Shown here in pieces: positions 32,779 through 40,645 of a DNA stretch of 42,509 bases. Under the pieces are notes generated by a model, which ran no database searches, was not told where the DNA came from, and was given only the letters and a program-made list of their open reading frames with translations. Positions within the stretch are counted from its first letter, which is position 1. Every line of letters begins with the position of its first letter. Position numbers and translations under genes: made by a program. Source of the DNA: Sutterella sp. (GTDB lineage Bacteria; Pseudomonadota; Gammaproteobacteria; Burkholderiales; Burkholderiaceae_F); assembly GCA_020025965.1 (NCBI GenBank), contig JAHHRG010000012.1, positions 1 through 42,509 of the forward strand, read 5' to 3'.

Positions 32779-33053
32779 GCAGGAAAGTCCTAAAAAGTCT
32801 TTGATCAAACCACTTTAGCCGTGTATCTTTCTCAACGTCAAAATTCCCGTCCGAAATCTAAAAGAACCGCCCACCGGATCGGCATTGAGTTATATTCCAA
32901 CGCTTATTGTCTGAAACGATTCCCGTAAGCCCGATTCGCCAAATAAATTGTTCTGTTAAGCAGTCTTTTATCCTCTTATAATGTCAGTCTGAAATTGACA
33001 GCTAAAGAACACTGCTTCTCATTTAACGCGAGCGGATCGATTTTTATCGTTTC

Positions 33054-33073
33054 AATGATTGAGAATCGTTGTC
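33054..33073. promoter_or_regulatory. Fur-box-like sequence
   Basis: AATGATTGAGAATCGTTGTC; its core TGAGAATCGTT matches TGATAATCATT of the classical Fur box at 9 of 11 positions. It lies 280 bases upstream of fur on its own strand, rather far for direct autoregulation. Confidence 0.3.
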
Positions 33074-33116
33074 CTTTTTCGAATTTTCCCTGCCGCACTA
33101 AGCGGTTCAAATGAAG

Positions 33117-33157
33117 AAAAAAGCCCGACTTCCCAGAACGAATCTCAGAAAACGGGC
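33117..33157 (-). terminator. Terminator of the helicase-Nudix operon
   Basis: GCCCG/CGGGC stem on the minus strand with inner pairing, then six T; 25 bases after the Nudix stop. Confidence 0.6.
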
Positions 33158-33181
33158 CTCTGTGGCAGACTGGAACATGAC

Positions 33182-33574
33182 TCAATGTCTGAGGATTGCC
33201 TTGAGCTTTTTAACGACCTCAACGTCAGCGGGCAGCCACGCGACAGAATCGAGCTCTTCTTTGCCGAGCCATTTTGCATCTTCGTGTTCGAGCAGATTAA
33301 TGTCGCCCGATTCGATCGTTGCTAAGAAACAATGCATCGTCAGATGAAATTTCGGATAATCCGCCTCGACAGTCGTCACCAATTTTTCCGGTCTGATCGT
33401 CACGGTCAGCTCTTCCTTGATTTCCCGCACAATGGCGGCCTCGGCCGTTTCCCCCGGCTCCATCTTACCGCCGGGGAATTCCCAACCGTCCTTGAAGTCG
33501 CCGTACCCGCGCTGCGTGGCAAGGATGCGGCCCTCATGATGAATAATCGCAGCGACTACTTCGATTCGTTTCAT
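33182..33574 (-). CDS. Nudix hydrolase, MutT-like (deoxy)nucleoside triphosphate pyrophosphohydrolase
   Basis: 130 residues. Nudix box G36-K-M-E-P-G-E42 ... R50-E51-x-x-E54-E55 binds Mg2+ and the diphosphate; the usual Gly after the EE pair is Thr57. Full MutT-like length, with the opening MKRIEVVAAIIHHEGRILATQRGYG. It would hydrolyse an oxidised or unusual nucleoside triphosphate to the monophosphate. Its ATG overlaps the stop of the upstream helicase (ATGA), so the two are cotranslated. This suggests a joint role instead of general housekeeping. Confidence 0.9.
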   Translation of the reverse strand: MKRIEVVAAIIHHEGRILATQRGYGDFKDGWEFPGGKMEPGETAEAAIVREIKEELTVTIRPEKLVTTVEADYPKFHLTMHCFLATIESGDINLLEHEDAKWLGKEELDSVAWLPADVEVVKKLKAILRH

Positions 33575-36528
33575 TTGTCTTCCTTATCTTCGACCGTGAG
33601 GAAACGATACATCTGCGGACTAACGGGTCTTTCCAAACGATAGTCGATTTCGAAAACATCCGTCGTTTCCGTCGGTTTATTACGTTTGGGCATTTTATGC
33701 GCCCTGGGTTCGCCGACGGCCTCGATTTCGCCCAAGAAATAAAAAGCCTTGGCTCCGATATCTTTCTTGTTGCGCCTCACAAAGAGGAAAAGACGATTCG
33801 CCCGATCCGCATCGGTTCGCTTATAAATATGGTCCGCATAGACAGACGTTACCTGACTGTCGGTCTTTGAGAGCGCGACCAATTCCTCGGGCGACTTAAA
33901 GCGGTCGTTATATTGAATCGCCCCGTCCGCCTTTTCGTAATTAATGAAAACCGGCAAGGTCTTGGTGCGGTAGTCATAGAAATAACCGCCGATAGCCCCG
34001 CCGTTCAGATTCTTGTCCCAGTCGAGCAGACGGCAGACATCCTCATAGGTATAACGCTCATTAATCACAAAGGCCGTATCGCGGTAGGTTTGAGCAAAAT
34101 GTTCCGTCCAGCGACGGCGAACAAAGGCCGTGAGATCAGCCACCATTCGAGCAAAATGCTCATCCGTCAATTCCTGCAGGAATCCGGACGAGGCACGGAA
34201 GTCGTCGCCGATTTTCTCCACAAAGACCGCGTCTTGAAGCGCCTCGGCCTCTTCGGCCTTACGCTGAAAGTCGCAGCTCATGATCTTCAACACATTCTCA
34301 AGATGCAGTGTCGTCAGCGTTCGTCCCGTCTGCGCAGCCAATTCGGTCTCAAAGCGTTCTTTGAGCCAGCCCGTCTCGCCTCCTAAGATCGCGTCAAGCA
34401 GGATGACCTCCGAGAGTCGATGCGCGTTACCGATTTTCTTCGAGAGATACCAGATCATCTTTTCGGCACGCTCCGATAAGACTTCCAAACTCGCCGGATC
34501 GGCCTTTTTGAGGAAAGCGTAATAAGATCCGAAGTCCTTATGCTCAAAGAAGAGCCTCGGATCAATCCCGTTATGCGGATCGAAGTCCACAAGATCGGGG
34601 CGGCGACCGAGTTTGCGACGAAGCATGTCGTAAGACTCTTTCATGAGTTTGTAGCTGTCCGTCGCCGCTTTATCAATCGAGCGGTAAATCTTTTCACGCG
34701 CCACTTCGTCAAACTGCACGGTCGAAGCCCCCGGCAAGGTACGCGAGTCGCTTTGGATAAATTTCCGCATGCCCTCCTTCGAGTAGGAATTGTCGCCCGA
34801 CAGAGCAACGGGAATAAGCCAATTTCGGTCACTGTTACCGATAAAGTCGAGAATGTTTACGAATTCTTTATTGGGTGCTTTACGAAGTCCGCGTCCCAAC
34901 TGCTGAATAAAAACAATCGGACTTTCCGTAGGACGCATAAAAATGACGACATTGACACTGACAACGTCCACTCCCTCGGAGAGCACGCCGACGCTCAGAA
35001 CCATATCGAGTCCACCGGCCTTTTCATCTTGTCCCAGATGAGCGAGCACGTCCGCGCGGTCTTCGGGTTTATTCTCCCCGGACAATACGGCCGTATGAAG
35101 CCCGCGGCGATTGAATTCCTGCGACAGTTCCTCACACTCTTTGACGGTCGATGCAAAAAGCAAAGCCTTCAGACGCGTACCCGACCAACCGTAAGCTTCG
35201 ACTTTTTCAAGAATGAAGTTCACCTGTTGCCCGATGGGCAGGAGACGCAGATCCGAAACGTCGGCAAGCCGTGTACCGTCACGGAAAGTCACATCGGCAA
35301 TCCCGTGATAGTGGAAAGGACAAAGGAGATCCTCTTTGAGTGCCGTCTGCAGACGGATTTCATAGGCAATGTTGTAATGGAAGATCTCGTAGATATTGTC
35401 GCCGTCGGGACGATCGGGAGAAGCCGTCATTCCGAGCCAGAAACGCGGCTCGAAATATCGCATGATCTTACGGTAGCTATCGGCCGAGGCATGATGAACT
35501 TCATCAACAATAATCAGATCAAAATGTTTCTTGGCAAAACGAGCCGAATGAGCGTCTTTCGACAAAGTCTGCATGGTTGAAAAAACGAGGTCGGCCTTCT
35601 CCACATCAGGATCCTTTTCGTTACCGGTGTAAAGAGCCATTTTCGCGGCCTTTCCGAGCACTCGCTCGAAACTCAGTCTCGCCTGCAAAAGGATCTGCTC
35701 GTTATGCACGAGAAAGAGCGTTTTTTTCGGTGCGAGTTTCTTTGTTGCAAAGGCCGCTGCAAAAGTCTTCCCCGTGCCCGTTGCGGAAATCAGGAGGCCG
35801 CGCGTCTCGCCCTTGTCAAACAGAGCCTGAATGGCTTCGACGAACGCAGTCTGCATTGAATTCGGCGTCAGATTCTCCCAGGTCTGCATCACAGCGAGCT
35901 GACGCTTTAAACGACTGCGGCGGAAGTATTCGTGTTCGTAGGCATCGATCACCTCTTCGACCGGGCAGGTCGCAGGCGAATGCCAGAGTTTTTGAAATTC
36001 CTCTTCAATCTTGCGAGCAAAGGCACCGCTCACCTTTGAAATTAGACGAGCATTCCATTCCTGCGATGTTTTGAGCGCCGCCTGCGTGAGGTTCGAGCTT
36101 CCCAAAATGATGCGGCAGACATCGGGCTGACGGAAGATGTAGCCCTTCGTATGGAAACCCGTTTTCGGACTCGTACGAAAAAAACGCACGGTGAGATTCG
36201 GCACCAGCATTAAGCGTCGCAGCGCCTGAGGTTCCGAAAACCACTGATAGTCGGTAGTGAGCAGTTCGCCTTTAATCCCTTTACGGCCCAATTCGTAGAG
36301 AGCGTCAGTAATCATCGCAAAACCGCCCATCGTCACAAAGGCGACCGAAATCGAATAGCTTTCGCATTGAGCCAATTCGTCAGTCAACACACTCAGGACC
36401 GTTTCACCGCGTTCCTGGGCATTCATTACAACGTCGGCACACCACTCGTCCGAAGCTTCCTGATTGCCGTTAATGAACGCTTTTCGACAAGCGGTAAGAA
36501 GGGTCTGATCCGATTGGGTTTGCTGCAT
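33571..36528 (-). CDS. PLD-like nuclease domain plus DEAD/DEAH helicase plus DUF3427
   Basis: 985 residues from ATG 36528 (MQQTQSDQTLL). Domains in order: phospholipase-D-like domain with H126-x-K128 and GSSNLT (143-148), the HxK...N pattern of PLD nucleases; SF2 helicase with Walker A SATGTGKT (248-255), motif II DEVH (342-345), motif III TAS (368-370) and motif VI QQLGRGLR (542-549); then a long C-terminal DUF3427 region (about 600-985). Such proteins are found in phage-defence islands and restriction-like modules as well as alone. Coupled to the Nudix gene by a 4-base overlap. Proposed role: recognising and processing foreign or damaged DNA (inference). Confidence 0.9.
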   Translation of the reverse strand: MQQTQSDQTLLTACRKAFINGNQEASDEWCADVVMNAQERGETVLSVLTDELAQCESYSISVAFVTMGGFAMITDALYELGRKGIKGELLTTDYQWFSEPQALRRLMLVPNLTVRFFRTSPKTGFHTKGYIFRQPDVCRIILGSSNLTQAALKTSQEWNARLISKVSGAFARKIEEEFQKLWHSPATCPVEEVIDAYEHEYFRRSRLKRQLAVMQTWENLTPNSMQTAFVEAIQALFDKGETRGLLISATGTGKTFAAAFATKKLAPKKTLFLVHNEQILLQARLSFERVLGKAAKMALYTGNEKDPDVEKADLVFSTMQTLSKDAHSARFAKKHFDLIIVDEVHHASADSYRKIMRYFEPRFWLGMTASPDRPDGDNIYEIFHYNIAYEIRLQTALKEDLLCPFHYHGIADVTFRDGTRLADVSDLRLLPIGQQVNFILEKVEAYGWSGTRLKALLFASTVKECEELSQEFNRRGLHTAVLSGENKPEDRADVLAHLGQDEKAGGLDMVLSVGVLSEGVDVVSVNVVIFMRPTESPIVFIQQLGRGLRKAPNKEFVNILDFIGNSDRNWLIPVALSGDNSYSKEGMRKFIQSDSRTLPGASTVQFDEVAREKIYRSIDKAATDSYKLMKESYDMLRRKLGRRPDLVDFDPHNGIDPRLFFEHKDFGSYYAFLKKADPASLEVLSERAEKMIWYLSKKIGNAHRLSEVILLDAILGGETGWLKERFETELAAQTGRTLTTLHLENVLKIMSCDFQRKAEEAEALQDAVFVEKIGDDFRASSGFLQELTDEHFARMVADLTAFVRRRWTEHFAQTYRDTAFVINERYTYEDVCRLLDWDKNLNGGAIGGYFYDYRTKTLPVFINYEKADGAIQYNDRFKSPEELVALSKTDSQVTSVYADHIYKRTDADRANRLFLFVRRNKKDIGAKAFYFLGEIEAVGEPRAHKMPKRNKPTETTDVFEIDYRLERPVSPQMYRFLTVEDKEDK

Positions 36529-36766
36529 AACGATTGTCCGTATAAGAGGGGAAACGATTGCAGCATACCCGCCCGTCCGGGGAAAGATCAATGCTTTTCC
36601 GGGTTCCTTCCTAGAAGCGACAGGGCAATACTCAAACCGCACACTCAGCCACACAAAAATTTCGCGTTCGTTTTGCCGATTAGTTCGAATGATCTAGCTC
36701 TATAAGTCGAAAGAACTAGTTTTCGACTTGCCTTCTACCCCTTGGGGTTATCGCCCTATCATCCGT
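36529..36766. other. Divergent intergenic region
   Basis: 240 bases between the helicase start and the duplicated leader. No ORF or clear hairpin. The helicase promoter on minus is not obvious. Confidence 0.35.
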
Positions 36767-36831
36767 TGGTATAAGGTACCTTTTAGTACGGTAGAACGTA
36801 TGTTATAGTCCGCCCGTCTAATGGTTTTCCC
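36767..36831 (+). promoter_or_regulatory. Duplicated leader, copy 1 (promoter and 5' UTR)
   Basis: TTGGTATAAGG...TTTTAGTAC...TATGTTATAGTCCGC...TCTAATGGTTTTCCC, nearly identical to 37629-37694. TTATAG (36803-36808) would be the -10 box. An ATG at the end (36821) is in frame with the gene here but out of frame in copy 2, so the conservation is at DNA or RNA level, not protein. Confidence 0.7.
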
Positions 36832-36853
36832 GAAATTACCAGAGAGTGAAAAA

Positions 36854-37093
36854 ATGAACGCCATTTCCGCCGACACAACCCCTCAGACCCTCCCGCCCGA
36901 TTTGATGATTCGCCAGTTCATTAACCGAATCACCGCAGAAAACGAAGCCCGACGCGCCGCCGAATCGGCACGCATGAGCCGCGAACGTAAGCGCGCCCGC
37001 ATCCTCGCTGAAGCGGGTAACGACCCCTTCGCTCAGCATCCGCGTCTCATGAAACTGCGCGATGAACTGATTAAGACAAAGAAGTCCGCCTAA
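36854..37093 (+). CDS. Small basic protein, paralogue 1
   Basis: 79 residues. I chose ATG 36854 (GAGAG upstream) over 36821 because the paralogue at 37724 starts at the equivalent place. Low-complexity N-terminus, a charged middle with RRAAESARMSRERKRARIL, and the C-terminal motif DPFAQHPRLMKLRDEL. The paralogue shares PDL, RR, RERKR and DP-AQHPRLMKLR-EL. Likely a helical, nucleic-acid- or ribosome-associated protein; no known family recognised. It has its own leader (duplicated) and terminator. Confidence 0.75.
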   Translation: MNAISADTTPQTLPPDLMIRQFINRITAENEARRAAESARMSRERKRARILAEAGNDPFAQHPRLMKLRDELIKTKKSA

Positions 37094-37215
37094 AGACTTC
37101 GACCGATTTTGGAGAAAACATCCTTTGAGATGTCCTCCGAAAGGACGGACCGCCTCGGACCGTCAACTGACTTAGCCGGCGAAGACCGGCAAATGCTCAA
37201 AACTGATCCGCCGCC

Positions 37216-37248
37216 GCTCGCAAGTTCGTCCCTTGCAAGCTTTTTTTT
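37216..37248 (+). terminator. Terminator of small-protein gene 1
   Basis: GCTCGCAAG/CTTGCAAGC stem (one mismatch) followed by eight T, 120 bases after the stop. Confidence 0.7.
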
Positions 37249-37628
37249 CGTTTTCATACCTCGCGTTCGGCAAGTCCACATCACATCGTCCCCTTTACCG
37301 TCCGTTCTCGAACGTCTCGCGACGCTCGATGCGACCGGATAGCGGCGCTTACCCAAATATTCCCCGGCTTACTCTCTCAGTCGTTCGAGATTTTCCGCGT
37401 CATACACAAACTTAACCGAATCAAGACTAAGCGCTCCTTTTTTATGTTAAAAGTAACAAGTTTTCTCGAAGTTCTCTTTAACGAACTCATTTCGACCGAT
37501 TTCGCTACCTTCAATAGTCAAAATCGAACAATTCTCGTTCTCTAAGAAAAACCGACCGAGCAGTATAAATACAAGGGATTAGAAAAAACCGAGGATACTA
37601 CCTCCGAGGTATATCACCCCCTCCTCCA
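37249..37628. other. Intergenic between the paralogues
   Basis: 380 bases, AT-rich toward the right. No ORF with a ribosome site, no strong hairpin. Confidence 0.4.
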
Positions 37629-37694
37629 TTGGTATAAGGCACCTTTTAGTACACAAAAACCTATGTTATAGTCCGCTCATCTAATGGTTTTCCC
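37629..37694 (+). promoter_or_regulatory. Duplicated leader, copy 2
   Basis: Counterpart of 36767-36831, one base longer. TTATAG at 37666-37671. The ATG at 37684 opens a 19-codon frame that stops before the real start, so it is a possible upstream ORF only in this copy. Confidence 0.7.
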
Positions 37695-37723
37695 CAAACC
37701 CCCAACTAACCAAGAGATGAATT

Positions 37724-37954
37724 ATGCAGAGCCTTACCTCTAACACCAAAACCGAAGTTTTCCGCCCGGATCTCCTGGTCAAGGATCTCGTCGAACGATT
37801 CACAATTGCCAACCAGCCGCGCCGTAAGCACGAATCCAGCAAAGTCCGCCGCGAACGCAAGCGTCAGCAGGTGCTTGCCGCTACGAATCACGATCCGTTG
37901 GCTCAGCATCCGCGTTTGATGAAGCTTCGTGCCGAACTGAACAGCTTGGCCTAG
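37724..37954 (+). CDS. Small basic protein, paralogue 2
   Basis: 76 residues from ATG 37724 with AAGAG seven bases upstream. Same plan as paralogue 1: PDL near residue 15, RR...ES...RRERKRQQVLAA, then DPLAQHPRLMKLRAEL. About 30% identical overall but almost identical over the last 15 residues and in the untranslated leader. It likely arose by tandem duplication, with leader and C-terminus under selection. Unknown family, probably cytosolic. Confidence 0.75.
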   Translation: MQSLTSNTKTEVFRPDLLVKDLVERFTIANQPRRKHESSKVRRERKRQQVLAATNHDPLAQHPRLMKLRAELNSLA

Positions 37955-38180
37955 GCCGACATTGTCAAACTACAAGATTCTTCGTCGGTCGTTTAATCCC
38001 TCGGACAACCGACAAACGAGGTGGGGAAAGCCTCGTTAACCAAATTTCCCAACACAAAAAAGTCAACCCTCATTGACGACATACTTTCAGAGAGTGACGG
38101 ACTCCAATCCCCTCGGACCGTCATCAATACGGCGGACGAAACCCTCGGACTGCCACCCTAGCTGCCAAAGAGCGGTATGT
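37955..38180 (+). ncRNA. Possible 3' UTR-derived RNA of paralogue 2
   Basis: Non-coding stretch between the small gene and a very strong terminator. CTCGGAC occurs three times (near 38012, 38113, 38147), and CCTCGGACCGTCA here also occurs at about 37153 behind paralogue 1. Could be a 3' UTR carrying protein-binding repeats or a separate sRNA. Confidence 0.3.
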
Positions 38181-38226
38181 GCAACGGTTCGCGAATACTC
38201 TCCTAGTTCGCGAACCGTTGCCTTTT
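38181..38226 (+). terminator. 15-bp-stem terminator with CTCTCCT loop
   Basis: Perfect stem GCAACGGTTCGCGAA/TTCGCGAACCGTTGC (38181-38195 with 38207-38221), loop TACTCTCCTAG, then CTTTTTG. Confidence 0.92.
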
Positions 38227-38378
38227 TGTTTAAAGGCTTTTCACGAATTGATGGCAGGTTATCTCCCAGTCGGCGATTCTTCAGGAGTCGTTTCGCCGCC
38301 TTACGCCTCACGACTTACTCCATTGATAGAAACCATTACGCCATTTTCTTAGGACATATCCTTTAGGGGATTTTGCCG

Positions 38379-38407
38379 TTGTTACCCTTACAGACAGCCC
38401 TTACACT
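38379..38407 (+). promoter_or_regulatory. Sigma-70 promoter of the sRNA candidate
   Basis: TTGTTA (38379-38384), 17-base spacer, TACACT (38402-38407). The predicted start, about 38414, coincides with the first base of the first hairpin. Confidence 0.65.
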
Positions 38408-38414
38408 TTGATTT

Positions 38415-38557
38415 GAGCGTCGGGGAACCATTCAACCTAACCTCCTCCCTTGTGTTCCCCGACGCTCCACACGGTCGTCACACGACCAGCCTCAAGGAAT
38501 CGTCAGCGAACGATTTCCTTTTCAGGAGCGACGTCTCTCGAACGTCGCTCCTTTTTT
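38415..38557 (+). ncRNA. Candidate small RNA, four consecutive hairpins
   Basis: About 143 nt from a promoter-predicted start to a terminator, with no coding frame. Hairpin 1: perfect 14-bp GAGCGTCGGGGAAC stem (38415-38428 with 38454-38467) with a 25-nt loop containing ACCTCCTCCC. Hairpin 2: GGTCGT-CAC-ACGACC (about 38473-38487). Hairpin 3: AAGGAATCGT/ACGATTTCCTT with one bulge (about 38494-38520). Hairpin 4: 11-bp terminator stem plus T tract. The loop of hairpin 1 is complementary to Shine-Dalgarno sequences, like known C-rich regulatory sRNAs. Architecture resembles the minus-strand candidate at 7131-7285. No known Rfam family recognised. Confidence 0.7.
38524..38557 (+). terminator. Terminator of the sRNA candidate
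   Basis: AGGAGCGACGT/ACGTCGCTCCT (38524-38534 with 38542-38552) followed by six T. Confidence 0.92.
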
Positions 38558-38682
38558 CTTTGTACAGTATTGAGAAAGCCCGCCCAAGTGCCGACCACCC
38601 TCCGGCTTATCGGCAATCGAGCTCAATCTCTGTTAGGCTGACGGTCTCAACTACTTCACTTTCACGTCGTCATCTTTATCTT

Positions 38683-39459
38683 ATGAGTACGCTTCTTTTC
38701 TCCGCTCCGATTTTCGGCCCCGTCAAGAGCCGCCGACTCGGTCTTTCGCTTGGCATCAACTTGCTGCCTGCCGACGGGAAGCTTTGTAATTTCGACTGCC
38801 TCTATTGCGAATGCGGTTTGAACGGTGAAAAACGTCCCAAAAGCAAAATGCCGACGCGAAAAGAAGTCGCCGTCGAACTCGAAGCGACCTTAAAGCGCAT
38901 GCACGAAGAGGACGAACACCCCGACACCCTCACCTTTGCGGGGAACGGGGAACCGACACTTCATCCCGACTTCGCGGGGATTATTGAAGACACCGTCGCG
39001 CTTCGCGACCGTTATGCTCCTAAGGCCAGTATCAGCGTGTTGACGAACGCTACCCGATTGCTCAAACCCGACGTGTTCGACGCACTCATGAAGGTTGACA
39101 ATCCCCTTTTAAAGCTCGATACGATCGACGCCGACTATATCCGCCTCCTCGACCACCCGACTGACCGCTACGATCTCCCTGCACTCATTGACAAGATGAA
39201 AGCCATGGGGTCGCATGCCGTCATTCAGACGATGTTCTTAAAAGGAGAAGTCAACGGCATCAATGTCGACAACACGGGCGAGCGATTCGTGACACCCTGG
39301 CTTGAGGTCGTCAAAGCTATCGGTCCCAAGCTCGTAACCATTTATACGATTGATCGCGAAACGCCCGAAAAGGGTCTGAAGAAAGCCGACAAGGCCGAAC
39401 TTGATCGCATTGCCGAGCGGCTTCGTGAGGCAGGCCTTGAAACGACGGTAAGTTATTGA
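38683..39459 (+). CDS. Radical SAM protein of the COG0731 type
   Basis: 258 residues from ATG 38683 (MSTLLFSAPIFGPVKSRRLGLSLGINLLP); the longer frame from 38413 lies over the sRNA candidate. Iron-sulfur motif C35-x3-C39-x2-C42 (CNFDCLYC) binds a 4Fe-4S cluster and S-adenosylmethionine; GNGEPTLHPDF is the GGEP-like SAM-binding strand. The opening FGPV-SRRLG-SLG is the mark of the COG0731 group, relatives of the tRNA wybutosine enzyme TYW1, function mostly unknown in bacteria. No adjacent substrate protein. Confidence 0.88.
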   Translation: MSTLLFSAPIFGPVKSRRLGLSLGINLLPADGKLCNFDCLYCECGLNGEKRPKSKMPTRKEVAVELEATLKRMHEEDEHPDTLTFAGNGEPTLHPDFAGIIEDTVALRDRYAPKASISVLTNATRLLKPDVFDALMKVDNPLLKLDTIDADYIRLLDHPTDRYDLPALIDKMKAMGSHAVIQTMFLKGEVNGINVDNTGERFVTPWLEVVKAIGPKLVTIYTIDRETPEKGLKKADKAELDRIAERLREAGLETTVSY

Positions 39460-39614
39460 GAAACGTTTCCAATTCGTTGTTCGTCGTTTTGCTTCGAGTC
39501 GGACGACAAAGCGTCAAATGCGTTGCCTTTGGTCCGTCCCCGGGCCCGTTTTGCCGATAGAAAGTCCCGTTTCCGGGCCTTTCGAATCTTTATCGGTCTT
39601 CTGCACGTCAGCAT
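39453..39614 (-). CDS. Possible small basic protein, 53 aa
   Basis: ATG 39614 follows AAGAG at three bases. 53 residues, Arg/Lys-rich first half (CRRPIKIRKARKRDFLSAKRARGR), polar second half ending DEQRIGNVSQ. It converges on and overlaps the last seven bases of the radical SAM gene. No family recognised; may be spurious. Confidence 0.2.
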   Translation of the reverse strand: MLTCRRPIKIRKARKRDFLSAKRARGRTKGNAFDALSSDSKQNDEQRIGNVSQ

Positions 39615-39697
39615 TTTCTCTTCGTTACAATCCGAACCCACTGTCTTCGCGTAGAATCGATCTATCCATATCCCAGTTCACTTAGGAGGAACAATAA

Positions 39698-39880
39698 ATG
39701 GACGAAAAGACTGCTGTACTCGAAGCCATGAAGAAGGCCGGCGAACCGCTCAACGCCGGCAAGATTGCCGAACTCACCGGTCTTGACCGCAAGGTCGTCG
39801 ACAAGGCAATGGCCGCGATGAAGAAGACGGGCGAAATCGTTTCGCCGGTTCGTTGCAAGTGGGAACCCGCTGAAAAGTAA
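39698..39880 (+). CDS. 60-residue winged-helix DNA-binding protein
   Basis: A complete mini-protein with a very strong ribosome site (AGGAGGA, seven bases before ATG 39698). KTAVLEAMKKAGEPLNAGKIAELTGLDRKVVDKAMAAMKKTGEIVSPVRCKWEPAEK reads as one winged helix: helix 1, helix 2 (AGKIAELTG), recognition helix 3 (DRKVVDKAMAAMKK) and a two-strand wing. Such stand-alone wHTH proteins act as small transcription factors or partners. Its good translation signals and own terminator suggest high expression. Confidence 0.8.
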   Translation: MDEKTAVLEAMKKAGEPLNAGKIAELTGLDRKVVDKAMAAMKKTGEIVSPVRCKWEPAEK

Positions 39881-39916
39881 TCGCGCCTTCGAGTCACTCG
39901 AATTGACTTTGAAATA

Positions 39917-39948
39917 AGCCCGGCCTCTAAATCGAGACCGGGCTTTTT
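39917..39948 (+). terminator. Terminator of the mini winged-helix gene
   Basis: AGCCCGG/CCGGGCT with inner CTC/GAG, then five T. Confidence 0.88.
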
Positions 39949-39963
39949 GATTCTTTCAAAAAG

Positions 39964-40002
39964 AAAAAACGCCCGCATCGAAAATCGATCGATGGCGGGC
40001 GT
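39964..40002 (-). terminator. Terminator of the Sel1 protein gene
   Basis: ACGCCCGC/GCGGGCGT with inner CATCGA/TCGATG, read on minus, then six T. Confidence 0.88.
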
Positions 40003-40024
40003 CTTCGATTTCTTATCCGAACAA

Positions 40025-40645
40025 TTATTTCTTGAAAGGCGTGTTCATCATTTCTTCGGAAATCTGAGTGAGATTTGTGTATTGCGAACACGCATAATCA
40101 TCCCCGTTATTGCAAGCCTTGAGATAGTATTCAACGGCTTTTTCCTTATTCTTTTCTGTGCCTTCGCCGCGTTCGTATTTATCAGCAACGAGAATCTGCG
40201 CACGTGAATCATTCAAGTCCGCAGCCTTCTTAAACCAGGTGAGCGCCTTACCGTAATTAACCGGAACGCCATCGCCCTTGTTATACATATAGGCGATATT
40301 CATCATGGCATAAATATTGCCCTGCTTCGAAGCTTCGCGATAATAGTAAATTGCGCGAAGCGGATTCTTTTTTACGCCGTCCCCCGTACGAAAGCGATTG
40401 CCCAATTGCATCTGGGCATAAACATGATCGTTGCCCGCGGCCTCTTTTAGCCAGTCAACCCCCTCCTCGACGTTTTTCTCAACGCCTTTGCCGTTCAAAT
40501 AAGCTTGAGCGACCTGGTACTGCGCTTCTGCATCATCCTTTTCCGCCCTGGCCATCAATGTCGGATCAATCGCAGCCTGAACACTTGCAGTCGTCATGAC
40601 GAGGGTAAAGAGAGCTGCAGCGGGAAAAAGAGATTTTGTAACCAT
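40025..40645 (-). CDS. Periplasmic Sel1-repeat (SLR) protein
   Basis: 206 residues from ATG 40645 (AAGGTG upstream); the frame to 40735 has no ribosome site. Signal peptide 1-24 (MVTKSLFPAAALFTLVMTTASVQA). Four to five Sel1-like repeats of 36 residues follow (AEAQYQVAQAYLNGKGVEKNVEEGVDWLKEAA; YAQMQLGNRFRTGDGVKKNPLRAIYYYREAS; YAMMNIAYMYNKGDGVPVNYGKALTWFKKAA; AQILVADKYERGEGTEKNKEKAVEYYLKAC). These form an alpha-solenoid for protein binding in the periplasm. Partner unknown; two cysteines near the end (CNNGDDYAC) could form a disulfide. Confidence 0.88.
   Translation of the reverse strand: MVTKSLFPAAALFTLVMTTASVQAAIDPTLMARAEKDDAEAQYQVAQAYLNGKGVEKNVEEGVDWLKEAAGNDHVYAQMQLGNRFRTGDGVKKNPLRAIYYYREASKQGNIYAMMNIAYMYNKGDGVPVNYGKALTWFKKAADLNDSRAQILVADKYERGEGTEKNKEKAVEYYLKACNNGDDYACSQYTNLTQISEEMMNTPFKK

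Noticed and set aside
38413..38682. N-terminal extension of the radical SAM ORF
   Set aside because: It lies over the sRNA candidate and its terminator; the family motif starts right after ATG 38683.
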